A stretch of DNA of 64,000 bases from Botryosphaeria dothidea. Taxonomy: Eukaryota; Ascomycota; Dothideomycetes; Botryosphaeriales; Botryosphaeriaceae. The position numbers were made by a program, and so were the translations under genes. This document shows positions 36,968 to 47,762 of this stretch, in pieces. The stretch lies in assembly GCA_011503125.2 (NCBI GenBank), contig WWBZ02000016.1:1116001-1180000 (forward strand), written 5' to 3'. Position 1 is the first letter of the stretch. Each line of letters begins with the position of its first letter. The notes under the pieces were generated by a model that was not told the origin of the DNA, did no database searches, and saw only the letters and a list, made by a program, of their open reading frames with translations.

Positions 36968-39240
36968 ATGCATTTTATAGTAGCGGTGGCGGCTGTGTTC
37001 CTTTCTAAGCTGTCTGCCGCAGTGCCCGGCGAAGAGTACATTCTTTCGCCCACATCACGCATCATTCAGCCTGTTTCCATTTGGAAAACTTCTGGAGACG
37101 TGGGCGGGGCCACACTAGGCCAACCATACCACACCGCTAATGTTTACTCCCTGAGTGGCCCCAACGCCTCCATCACCCTCGACTTTGGCCAAGAAACCGC
37201 CGGAATTCCGCATTTGCATTTCCACCGCTCAACATGCAATGGCAGCATCTGCAAAACGCACGACCTGCCGTCTCTGACGTGCAATTCCTCCTGTCAAGGC
37301 CTTGGCGTTGCGTACAGCGAATCCGCGGCTTTCGTCGGCCCGGAGTCCGACTGGTCAACCTACTTTACCGTCCCAGACGGTCCCTTGTACATTCCCATGA
37401 CGCCTGGAAATTTCTCCATGCCTCGCAAATGGGGCCGAGGGGGTTCCGCTATCTGACATTGTTCTTGGGCCCTGGAACACCTTGGTCGGCAAGCGTAGAG
37501 GTCCAATTCCGGCACCTCTACTTCACGCCGCAGCCGAACGTCAGCAACCTGCGCGAGTATTCCGGGTATTTCTGGAGCGACGATGATCTGCTCAACCGTA
37601 TCTGGCATGCTGGTGTTTATACACTGCAGCTGTGCCAGGTTCGGGCTGATTCGCTGGTCAACCACAACTATACTGTCACTGGCGGTGGCTGGGCCGGAGA
37701 TGCGGTGGCGCGCGGGCTTGATGCGGCAGATGTGGTCATGGTCGAGGGAGCGAAAAGGGATAGGAATTCGTGGCCAGCTGACATGAGCGTCTCTTTGCGA
37801 AGCGCTTTGGTGTCGCAAAACGTTGAAAATCTGAAAGCTTTGAAGAAGCTCCTGGTAGCGGTGATGGTCCTGCAGGATCCGGTATCCGGATACTTCCCCT
37901 ACGCCGGCTCCCCCTTTGGCGACTTTTTTGTCGAGTATGGTGATCTTGGTAAGCCCTTTCCCTCCCTCTCCAGCTTCTTTTACATCACAAAAGATGCTGA
38001 AAAAGAAAAACCACAGCCGGCTTTGAAGCTTGGAGCTCCGACACCTACAACCTCTGGACAATCATCAACTCCATCGACTACGTCCTGATGGCCGACGACT
38101 TCCAATTCGCCCGCCGACACTGGACCCAAATCGTCCGCGCCCTGGAAGCCACTTACGAATAAATCGACCCCGCGACGGGCCTCTTCAACGGCACCAAACC
38201 CTCCGACTGGGGCCGCGAGGGCGTCGGCGGCACAAACGCCGCCCTCAACGCTCTGTACTATCGAGCCCTCGTCCGCACCGCCCACTTCTCCTCCATACTA
38301 TCCAAGAACCCGACCAACGCCTCCTCCTCCTCCTCCTCCTCCTCCTCCTCCTCCTCCTCCGACCAGGAAGACCGACCATCCCGTTGGCTCGCCACCGCCG
38401 CCCGCCTCAAAGCCGCCTTCAACGCCCACCTCTGGGACGCCTCGGCGTCCCTCTACCGCGACAACACCACCGCCCGCGGCGCGCGCCTGCACCCGCAAGA
38501 CGGCAACGCCCTCGCCCTCCTCTTCGACCTGCCGCTCGCCGCCGACCAATCCGCCGCCGCCGCCGCCGCCCTCTCCGCGCGCCTCACGCCCTTCGGCGCA
38601 CCCGCCCCCGAGCTCCCCGGCGCCGTCTCGCCCTTCGTCTCCAGCCACGAGCTCGCCGCGCAGTTCGGCGCCGCGGGACGCACGGGCGACGCGGCGCACG
38701 CAGTGGGGGTACATGCTGCGGGCGTTTGGTAATGCGACGCTGGTGGAGGGGTACAGCGTCGATGATGGGAGCTTGGCGTACGGGTTTTATGGGGATGCGG
38801 CGAGGTTTGTCAGCCACGCGCATGGCTTCGCGACGGGGCCGGTGTATGCGCTGATGCGGGAGGTGGTCGGGATCGGGGCGGTCAGGGATGTGGATGTGGA
38901 TGATGGCGATGGGGAGTGGGTCGCGTGGCCGAAGGTTGTGGGGAGCGGGTTGCGCGAGGTCAGGGGCGGGTTTGCGACGGTGAGGGGGTGGTGGGCGATG
39001 GAGTGGCGGGTGGTGGTGGCGGCGGATCAGGACCGCGACGGTGTGGTGTGGGAGGCAAGAATCGAGACACCGGCGGGCTTGTTGGGAACCGTTTATGCTC
39101 CGCTATTTGGAAGATATACAAGAGATACCAATGTGTTTCTTGATGGGGTAAACGTGGGGTGCCAGGACGTGAGGGATGCGTTCGTAAGGATTGGTAATGT
39201 CGCTGGCGGTTGTCATCGAGTACGTGTCGAGTGCTACTGA
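36968..39240 (+). pseudogene. Alpha-L-rhamnosidase-like six-hairpin glycosidase, disrupted
   Basis: Signal peptide at 36968 (MHFIVAVAAVFLSKLSAA), then a beta-sandwich region (ASITLDFGQETAGIPHLHFH) and a helical barrel typical of fungal secreted rhamnosidase-like proteins (YSGYFWSDDDLLNRIWHAG, then GAKRDRNSWPADMS; later HGFATGPVYALMREVVG). One intron, 37949-38016, still splices in frame. Three lesions: a -1 type shift near 37431 (PRKW to GPRGFRYL), an in-frame TAA at 38160-38162 after ALEATYE, and a +1 type shift near 38690 just before QWGYMLRAFG. A (TCC)13 run encoding poly-Ser lies inside at 38321-38360. The intact protein would be secreted and cut rhamnose-containing plant polymers; this copy cannot. 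Confidence 0.75.
38321..38360 (+). repeat. Trinucleotide microsatellite (CTC)13
   Basis: Uninterrupted CTC/TCC repeats, 40 bp, within the rhamnosidase-like pseudogene; it encodes poly-serine in the ancestral frame. Confidence 0.9.
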
Positions 39241-39829
39241 AATTGATAGATGGTGGGAGACACGGCATTCGCCTCCTTTGAGAGTGCTCCGTTATAGAAA
39301 CAGAGAACGTTCTCCATCGCAACTGATGGTGATGTCGTTTCGTTACGGTCACGGTCAGTGGGCTGTTGTCTCGAAATAACTTCTTATTCCTTCTCCATCC
39401 GCTGCGCAAAGGAGTGCACTGGACCAACATCCCAGAGGTAACCCTATAACGCATTCTGAACGAGTACGCAGCTCACTGTCCTATAGTCTCGCTTTCACCG
39501 ACCCTATATACAGAGACGTGTTCGTAACACCGGTGTGCTCACGGGAATGCAATGGTATTGCTTTCTACACGAAGACTAAACTTAACCCAAGAGAAGAAGA
39601 GGAGAAAAGAAGAGGACCCGTTCGCTAGTAAACACTCCCGCTACGAATTAGCCAACGGTTGCGAGGAGCAACTGTCCCGCCGGCTTATCCCAGGCGCTCT
39701 CCTTGCTTCTTACATGTGTTTCGCCGCATGAACATTCAAGGCACTTAACCGGTCTAAACTGTCACACAAGGACCCATTAGTCTTCACGGCGAGAGACAAC
39801 GTAGCAGAACTTCCCCCACTTAGTCACAT
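39238..39829. other. Intergenic spacer, nothing recognised
   Basis: About 590 bp between the rhamnosidase-like relic and the convergent 3' end of the GT69 gene. No coding or RNA signal seen. Confidence 0.35.
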
Positions 39830-41171
39830 TCAAACATGCTTCCAGCCGTTTTCCACAAGAACCTGCATCTCGTCAATCAGACAGTGCACCCCAGCTTCTT
39901 CATTCAGCATCCCCGCAGCTGGCTCCTCAGCCATCCAACTTTGCACTCTCCTCCAAACCACCCAGTCCTCGACGAAAGCCCGAATCCCGCTAAACAATCT
40001 TGCCAATCGATTACGCCACATGCCCATGATTCGTTCCGTCGGCGAAGGCCATACTCGGCGTGGTGCAGAGTTGACAATATCATAAGCAGCAGCTCCGTAT
40101 GCCGTGCGCACGTTTGCGTTCAGCCAAACTCCCTTCGAGCTGTTGAGGGGATTGTCGGCGTGGACGAGGCAGCACTCGGAGCCCTCGAGATGCAGCGCGG
40201 CGAGCTGGTCCGGGATACCTCTGAACTTGAGTGGCTGCTCGGCGGCGGTGAAGGGCGCTGCATCCATCACGACCATCCCGTTCCAGCACGACTGCACGCG
40301 TACTATGCCAGAGCTGGACGCGACTGCGTTGCACATTGCCGATGAGGCAAAGTACGGCCATGTCTGCGTAAGTGTCTTGCGGCCCATGGCGTCCCTTAGT
40401 GCAAATGTGTCGTAGTAGGCTGGCGGCTTGGCGAAATCGAGACTGCACACTGCAGCGTAGTCGCCGCCGTTGGTGGAGAGGAGGGTGAGGGCGTCTGAGG
40501 TCTGTGTTCCTAAGAAGCATGATCAGAATAAACCGTTTCTTTCGTTCCATCAATGGGATGGGGGTGCGGTAAGCGAGGACCCAGACCGTGAAGACAACAT
40601 CATTGAGCCAAAGAACCTTGGTGAATGGCCTCGCGTCTGCACTCAAGGCTGTCCGCATCTCCTCCATAACACGATTTCTTAGTTTGGCCAGGTAAGGTAT
40701 CCGGCGAAGCTCTTTTTTGCCCCTTGGTGTCCATATCCAGCCTTCTTCGCCAATGGCAGGAGTCCGTTCTATTGCATTCTTGTGCGTCACGTCGTCGAAA
40801 ATAAAAGATCTCGGTGCGCTCATCTGTTGCAACTCCGCATCCAGTTCCTGTAGTGCAGCTTTGCTGCCATCCCAACCTCCGCTTTCAAGGACCGCGACGA
40901 AGATGTTGTCCGCGCCGAGATAGTTCACCAAATCCAAGACGGCTTGGCTCCAGTTTGATCTCAATATGGCTTCGTTGTTCCAGTGCATGCTGGCTATGAA
41001 TATTCGTTCATTGCGTTGGAGGCGAAATATCGATGGCGAAATGCGTTGTGGGGGATCGATGAAAATGAGGGGGTATGTATCAAGTAGAAGGACAAAGGCA
41101 AGTGATAGTATCAACAAATCAGTCCATTTCCGCCTTCTCCTTAGCAGACCGCGTGGCGATACGAAAAGCAT
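39830..41171 (-). CDS. GT69 family (CAP59/CMT1-like) alpha-1,3-mannosyltransferase
   Basis: Two exons, 41171-40587 and 40501-39830, give 418 aa. A single N-terminal anchor (about residues 16-36, LLILSLAFVLLLDTYPLIF) gives type II Golgi topology. The catalytic region holds RIFIASMHWNNEAILR, then GWDGSKAAL, the VLWLNDVVFT acidic motif expected for sugar-nucleotide binding, and STNGGDYAAVCSLDFAKPPA, YYDTFALRD and PFKFRGIPD-like segments. The splice site is unusual: donor GTCTGG directly after the LNDVVFT codons, acceptor ACACAG, and it keeps the family reading FT-TSDALTLLS. Family members add alpha-1,3-mannose to glycans or capsule polymers. It is the only intact gene inside the block of broken genes. 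Confidence 0.85.
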
Positions 41172-42125
41172 TTAAACTAACCCTTATAATGGTCGGAAAA
41201 ATTATATTGTTTGAAACGCAAAGGGATTTACCTAGTGGTCCAGTCAGGAGCTTCGGCTACAGTATCATGAACGATGAAGAATCTTCAGCGGTATCTAAAA
41301 TTTGTAGGTAGCAAGAGCTTTGGCAGGTTGAAAAGAAGTACGTCAAGGTAGGACTTCCGTCCAAGATTTCAGGGGAGAAGCGTTTGATATGCATGGTGTT
41401 ACCATTGCAAAACACACAAAGAAATCATGTGCGCAATTTTTACGCTTGGCCTTCTTCGTGAAGCTTGGCTTGAGTAATTTGATTTCTCTTTGGCTTCAGC
41501 GAACGAACGATTTGAAGTGGATTTCTCAATTAACTCAAAATCCGGTGAGTCAGCCTGGCGGCTCACAAAAGATACAAGGAGTATGCGACTCTGACCAAGG
41601 ATAGGATCAGAATCCACAGCGAGGAATCGATCTTTAAGTGAACCTATTCATATTTGGACTCGTCAACCTGGCAAGATAGACATTGCAAATGCGTGCAATC
41701 CGTGTGCTTTGGCCGGGGATGTCGATGTTCCGAGGACATGAGTAGAACATTCGGATTCCTAATCTTGGAAACTCACCATTGCAAACACAGCTCGGGAGTA
41801 CCATCTAGATCAGGCCATCTCGCTGGTAAGTTAGGTCACTAACCCGTTTCGATCTCTGAATAAATGGAGCCCTCTGTTACTCAGTATGCCAAATCGTCTT
41901 CTGCCATGCCGCCTGTCGATTGTAAGATCCGAAGGTAGCGAAACTTGGTAGAGGACGCCAAGCCGGCTTTGATTTGATTCGCGGCCCACACAATTGTAAG
42001 TCGCATTCGAAGCAGGAGGGTTTCATGGGCTTCGGTGCGCTGGGATTCGATTCGTCCAGGAAGAATATAGAACGTGTTTACATGGCTTCGTTTCAAAAGC
42101 TCGTCACTGCACGAAATGGAACGCT
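41172..42125. other. Intergenic region, nothing recognised
   Basis: No gene, repeat or RNA recognised. It contains the promoter of the GT69 gene and the 3' flank of the ECM33-like pseudogene. Confidence 0.35.
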
Positions 42126-43395
42126 TCACAGCGCCAGCATCAAGCCACCGACAACAGCACCCCAGCCCACCGCCCTCGACGCTGCAGAGGCACCTGGTGC
42201 CGCCGCACCGGACGCATCGGCAGACGCAGCAGCGCTAGCCGAAGCCGAAGTAACGGAGGACGAGGGCGCACCGCTCAGCGCTGCCTGGGTCGTCGTCGCC
42301 GCCGCCGGCGGTAACGACGCGCTGTCGGCCTCATGCACGTCCACCCGCTTGCCATCGCATTCGACCTCGACGCCGCCCTTGACGACGCCTCGCTCGGGGT
42401 GCATCCATGCCGTGTCGTCATACACGGCGCACGCACTGCCGCTCAAGACCAGCGACAATCCCCTCTCTACGTGCTCCAGCGCCGGCGCCTCGACAACCGA
42501 GAAGTTGCCCTTCAGAACGAGGCGGCGGCCGACGCTGCGCAATTTGGGCAGCGTGACGTTGGCCAGGCGCGGGTTGTCAGCGACTTCGAGGTCGCCGCCG
42601 ACGGTCTCGAGCGCGGACAGGCCGAGCGTGGTCGGCGCGTTGCCTTCGATGGCCAAGTCGGCGGCGGCGGTGGCGAGCGATGGGAGGGCGATGGCGGACG
42701 CGTTGCGAATAGTCAGCGCACCGCCGATGGATGTCAGCGATGGGAGGTCGACCGACAGCTCGTCGCCGTTTTGGGCGATGGTCAGGGCGCCGCGCACGCG
42801 CTGTAACGCCGGCATGGTGATGTCTTCCATGTAGTCGTTGGTTTTGAATGTGATGCTGCCGGCCTCCTCGGCTGCGATGCCGTCAATGGACGAGAGGTGG
42901 GTGTTTCCCACGTCGAGATCGGCGAAGGCGCTTAGGCCGGTGGTGAAGGACAGGTCAGAGAGCCCAGGTAGGCTCACCAATCTGATGGTGCCAGAAACGT
43001 CGGTCAGGAGCGGGAGGCTCAGTCCGAGGATCATGCATTGTTCGAGATCGAGGCTTTGCAGGTGGTGGATGCTGTCGCCGATGAGGGACGCCATGGTAAC
43101 GTTGAACGATTTCAGCTCGCCCTCAATCGACTCCAGCTCGTCGCCCAGGTCAACATTGCCTCACTCGCCTGTTGCAATGGTGACATCGCCGCTAAAGGTC
43201 GGGCAGAGGGCCAGCGCAGCCAGGTCCTCACGGTCAGAAATGGTGGCGGCTCCAGAGCACTCATCTAGCGGGGTTCTGCTGTTAGCTTTTGAGGCAAAGA
43301 GCAGATGAGCATAAACACCAACCATCTGCTGAAGCGGTGCCGAAACACAAGGCAAAAGAAATGGCGACTACAGCCAGCCATTATTTGAGCGGCAT
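42126..43395 (-). pseudogene. ECM33/SPS2-like paralogue with two nonsense codons
   Basis: Paralogue of the gene at 28980-30468. Reading from ATG at 43395, the frame is MPLK, then TAA (43383-43381), then WLAVVAISFALCFGTASAD, a good signal peptide. A short intron (donor GTTGGT, acceptor CGCTAG) leads to DECSGAATI, as in the intact copy. A second stop, TGA (43163-43161), follows DVTIATGE. Downstream the frame is open to 42126, with L-domain repeats (LETVGGDLEVADN, LRSVGRRLVLKGN) and a GPI-like tail (VGWGAVVGGLMLAL). TAA fits CAA to TAA and TGA fits CGA to TGA, i.e. C-to-T changes. Without the stops it would be an anchored wall protein. A downstream start at 43094 would lack the signal peptide. 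Confidence 0.75.
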
Positions 43396-45942
43396 GTTGC
43401 CGAACCCCGCGAAAGACGAACGAGAGATTGCAGGGGCTAAAGTCGAGTGGGGAAAGGCCGGTTAGTCCATGAACTACTGTCGATTATCTGACAGCGGTGA
43501 ACGCGAGCCTTATAGTCAAGCATACCATGAAGCCATAGCTCCATGTTTAGGCGGCAGCCATCCGAATCCTTGCCGGCGGACTTTCCTTATCCGGGAGGCG
43601 AGCCAAGAGGCAAGCAGGCGTGAGGGCACACTACTCGGAACCTGATCGGGCGGTACTATTGCTAAGGATCAGCAACCTGCTTAATGTAGCGGTTGCTTGA
43701 GACTCAAAAAACCATGCCAACCGCTTGGCACTGGTCCATCTAATTACTAAGAATGCTCGCGGCGTGAATCCTTTGCCGTTAGCCGGCCAAGCTATTCTCT
43801 TGATGTGGATATCCTTATTTGCCCGCATGTTGTAACGTCAGCGTGAGGAATCCGGTTGCCGTCCAAGTACGTCGAATCCGTTGCGGGAGAGCACCGATAT
43901 GTGGACATCAGTCGGGACGCCGGCATGCGCGTGCAGTCTGTAGGCTGATGCATGGTGCCCATGCGCTGGTAGCTTTGGCGGCGTGAGCCATGAACGAGAG
44001 AACACGGCCGCATAGTGGAGGAGCGCGCGAGAGGCGTGAAAGGCCAGCGCCGGGCGGGCTGTCAGGCTGCCGGCATGGGCGCTTGGTGGAGTAGCCACGA
44101 GGCGCTACGACACCCGCAATACACCAACGTCTCGATCCCTGTGTCCGCCTCATTCCTTCCCCGGGTGCCTCTGCGACAGGCGCCCAGAACCACCTAATGT
44201 AACATATGGCCGCCTCTTCCTCTCGATATCTTGGGTGCGCGGAGAGCTTCGAATCGCGGGCTCCACGCTGTGACGGGCGCGACCAGTGCTATCACCGCCG
44301 GGTGGCTTACTGCAAGATCTGGTTGCGCGGTTGCGGAGGAAATGGACGAAGGCAAGCTGCTCTATGCTGGTGATAAAGCGCATAATGTACGGGACAGTTG
44401 AGAAATAATTATGCGGGCGGAGCGTAGATGGAGACCTAAAGTGGGTATCCCCGTAGTTGGAACATCAGCGGAAAAAATTTGGCATAGAGAGTGCAATAGA
44501 TGGGTCCAGTCTCTCGTTGGGCACAAGAGATTAGCGGCGTAGCCAGCTTTCGCGCAGGGAGGACAGGAAGATGGAAGCGGACGGAGAAGCACACCGAAAT
44601 CACCGCCTTCGCGCGCAGTGAGTCGTGGTCCAACGACCTATAGTAAGTGTCCACACCCTTATTCATTTCTGAGCCGGTCCAACTGCGCAAAACTTTTGAT
44701 CAAGATTCCGACAAACCGACCGCCACTTCGCTGCTCTAACATCATAGCATGCAGCCAGGCGCAGCGAAACCGTAGCGGCGGCTGTTATTTGGTGCGGCCG
44801 GGCAGATGCAAGGACGTGACAGATGGTGGGCGTTGGTGACAAGCAGCACGGAAGAGGACACGGCGGACATTACAAGACGAGGAGTGAGCAGGGTCGAGGG
44901 TGGCCGCTGAAGGTGTTGTCGAAAGCGTTGGGCTGGTGAAGCGTTCCACTGGGTGCTGTCAACACCGCGATGAAGCGACGTCGCCTCATCGCATGCGGAA
45001 GCAGGCAAGGGCGACGGTGGCGCGTCGCTCAGCGTTGAGCGCGCCACAAGGCTGTGGACGGCAACATGCCCTCGGTCATACTCACTAGTGCTCGTGTCCC
45101 AACCCTGAGAGCGGATACAAGAGTTCTCTTCCTCGAAGACCCGCGCGTGGCGGGTGCAACAACGAAAAGTTTTCCAACAGAAAGCCATCAAAAATTGCGC
45201 CGGTGAAGCCCCCGAAGGAGATTCATACCAAGCCACCTCCGCGCTGTGCAATGCAGGGCAGCCAGGTAGGCCAACCGACTTCATGATCTCGGCAGCCCCA
45301 ACAAGGTAAGTATGAAAAAGAAGAAGAAGAGGTTTTTCAAGGGCGACAGTCCACTGGTTTATATACCCCTTTATATGCCAAGCCTCTAAGTTTTAACTAG
45401 CGTCTGACAGCGGGCTGAATCTCGGTAGGATGGGGCCGCTGACGTAGGATCGTGGGTTCCGACCGTGCGCAGAAGGTTCCAGATGTGTCCGTCGAAAGTG
45501 AATGCGGTTCTCTTTACAGCACTTCAATGATCGATATCCTCCCAACAGCAACTCTCATCACCTCCATCAACCAAGTCTCCCGTCGCACTGTTGAAACACT
45601 CAGTTATTCCTCACCGGCTAGTGACATGGCAGCGCCGAGATTCTCGTCGGGTCCGTGCTTTCTGAGACTGAGCCGCGGTGCGGAATTTTACAATTTCATT
45701 TGTGGCTGCGACCCATGTTTCACTCACCGAGGAGCCATGGTCGTAGCTGAAAGATCCATTGGTAGTATGACGGTTTGCAACAAGTTCCCACAAGGAACTG
45801 AAGCAGTCATCCGTACATAATAAATATCGAAGGAAATAAGTGACACTCACCATACGCGATGACGGAATTGTGCAGACCTCCGTCTTCTCGCGTGGAATCT
45901 ACACACTATGCAAATGCACAACAGTGATGACAACACAACAAA
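43396..45942. other. Gene-poor region with second half of a repeat pair
   Basis: No gene supported. A 180-codon minus frame at 44742-45284 starts with ATG but has no recognisable domain and uneven codon composition, so it is left out. 44015-44290 is the second copy of the diverged repeat. A TATA-like TTTATATACCCC lies at about 45359. Confidence 0.35.
44015..44290 (+). repeat. Diverged direct repeat, copy B
   Basis: Matches copy A at 36320-36510 in the same orientation, with an exact 20-base block at 44269-44288 and several shorter blocks. About 85 bp longer than copy A between the anchors. GC-richer than copy A. Confidence 0.5.
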
Positions 45943-46840
45943 TCAATCCGCCAAGTCAATCGCCTGCATCCTTTCAAAGTCTAGATCCCACTCACTCAAT
46001 CGGCGCCATTCCACAATCTGCCCTATCCCATCACTTTTCTCTTCAAGGGCGTAAACCATTCCGGCCTGAGTTGCTGCAACAGGGGAAACGGGACAACCTA
46101 GCCATACTCGAATTTTGTCCTGCTGGCAGAGCTTGGTCGTCGAGCTTGTGGTTGATTGTCCAGCCAAAGCGAGACATGTTCGCTGCCCAGAGCGCACGGA
46201 CGGTGTTCGTCCAAGTGACGGAGATGTACAATCCGGTAAGTCCTACCTCGTGACCTTCAAACAGGTAGTTATAAATAGCAGTTGGTGTTCCGTTCCTAGG
46301 GATTATGGCACTGTCGTTGTCTTGAGGATATACCGGTGAAAACGTCCAGTTTGCAGTGAAATTGTTGTACTCCGCCATCCAGATTTCCAACGAGGATGCA
46401 TTTTGGTAATATACTTGTGAGTGTTCAGCCCCATTCATATCCGTACAATTGGAAGCCGCAAGACGTGATACAGGTGCGGCAACTCACTGTACAACTAGTA
46501 GTCGAGTTCGAGGCCGTGCTATTAGTGTTTAACGACTCTTTTTCTGTCACTCCTACGCAGACACCAACTCCAACTGCAACACCTATAATGGCACGAGCAA
46601 CGACTATAATGAGGATTATGAAGAACGTCCGTCTGGGTAGGTCGCATATTTTTGGGGCTGCAACCGCTCCCTGATTGGCCGCATTGTCGTCTTGGGTTGG
46701 AAGGACTTCAGGAACGTTGTTCTTGTCGGATAATTTCCCAACAGACTCGGGCATTTCATTTCCTTCGGACTGGCCTGCGGGAGATTTGCGCTCTCATCAA
46801 CCTCCAGAGTGCTATAATTCGGCTGCGCTGCGTCTGTCAT
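45943..46840 (-). pseudogene. Fucose-lectin-like type II membrane protein, multiply frameshifted
   Basis: Starting at ATG 46840 the pieces read MTDAAQPNYSTLEVDESANL, then (other frame) MPESVGKLSDKNNVPEVLPT and a membrane helix FFIILIIVVARAIIGVAVGV, then (other frame) LAASNCTDMNGAEHSQVYYQ and WTNTVRALWAANMSRFGWTI, then (other frame) VSPVAATQAGMVYALEEKSD. Cytosolic tail, one helix and an extracellular beta-propeller-like region with repeated VYYQ/W motifs is the plan of fungal fucose-specific-lectin-like membrane proteins. The first shift is explained by a 5-bp tandem duplication (AAATG twice on the coding strand, plus-strand 46752-46761). Two more switches occur near 46470-46490 and near 46080-46100. 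Family call is moderate; disruption is clear. Confidence 0.6.
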
Positions 46841-47762
46841 GGTGGATAATGGTGACCCGGGGAGGACGGTCACGCAACGAGGATTTGGAACACCAAGAGA
46901 ACGGCAGTGCTTCAGCCTCATCATTATATGACCGGCGCCTGGCCAACGCGCACGTAACCTGCATGATTAATGGTTGGTTCTGCTGTGAATGGGGGCCATG
47001 CAAGGGAACGTTGTACATGCTCATGTGTAACACTGGCGACGGCGGACAGTTCGGGAGCTCGTCTCAATACTTGACTGTCAATCAGCTCTCTCGGATTATT
47101 TATCGGGCTTCTCAATATGCCTGGCTTTGAACGGCAACAGAACTAATGGCTGACTGCGAGTCTGGGCTCCGGCTTTCTAGAGTAAAGCTTGGCGCCTTTG
47201 TAATTCTCTTAGGATAGTCAAGTTCGTTGGCGGAGTGGTAAGGCTTGATACCTTCAAATGGTGGGGAGATTAGGGCTGTTGTCGAAAAGTGCGGGTAAAT
47301 ATATCTTTTTACACGTCGATAGTGAAGGTAAGTGGCCTAACTCTGTGCTTGGGAAGTCAACCTGATGGTTTGTCGAGACGAGTGTTGATGCGCCGGAAAT
47401 CCAAAGAGGAAGCAGCTTTGCGGGTAGACGTCGGGTAGTCACCAGGCGGAAGGCTTCCGCTCCATCCGCAAGGCCATACGCTCCCGCTTTTGATTCAAAT
47501 CTCATGTTGACCGCTCATCGACACAGTACGTAAGAGGACGAGATGATTCGAACGGACTTTGGCGGATTGCAGCGGGTGGGAGGTTGCGGGGGAGGGCGGA
47601 GAGATATGACCCTCGCATAACCGCACGCTAACGGACCGTCTCCCGTCTGAGCTCAGAGCCGCTCCTCCTCCACGCGGGGAACACGGTCCGCCTCAGACTC
47701 TATTATAAGACGCTGTACCCTTTCAACAAAAACTATCTCCGCGAAGATAAGTCGCCGTCACA
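46841..47762. other. Upstream region of P450 gene
   Basis: No gene supported. The last 200 bp form the P450 promoter. Confidence 0.4.
47700..47710 (+). promoter_or_regulatory. TATA-like element of P450 gene
   Basis: CTATTATAAGA about 55-60 bp upstream of the P450 start codon, in a GC-rich setting. Placement fits a TATA box. Confidence 0.4.

Noticed and set aside
38030..38854. 274-codon Arg/Pro-rich plus frame
   Set aside because: Out-of-frame shadow of the GC-rich rhamnosidase-like relic.
44742..45284. 180-codon minus-strand frame with ATG
   Set aside because: No recognisable domain, even third-position composition and no neighbours supporting it; kept only as a note.
47220..47275. tRNA-like GGCGGAGTGGTAAGGC string
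   Set aside because: A-box-like only; no B-box and no cloverleaf.
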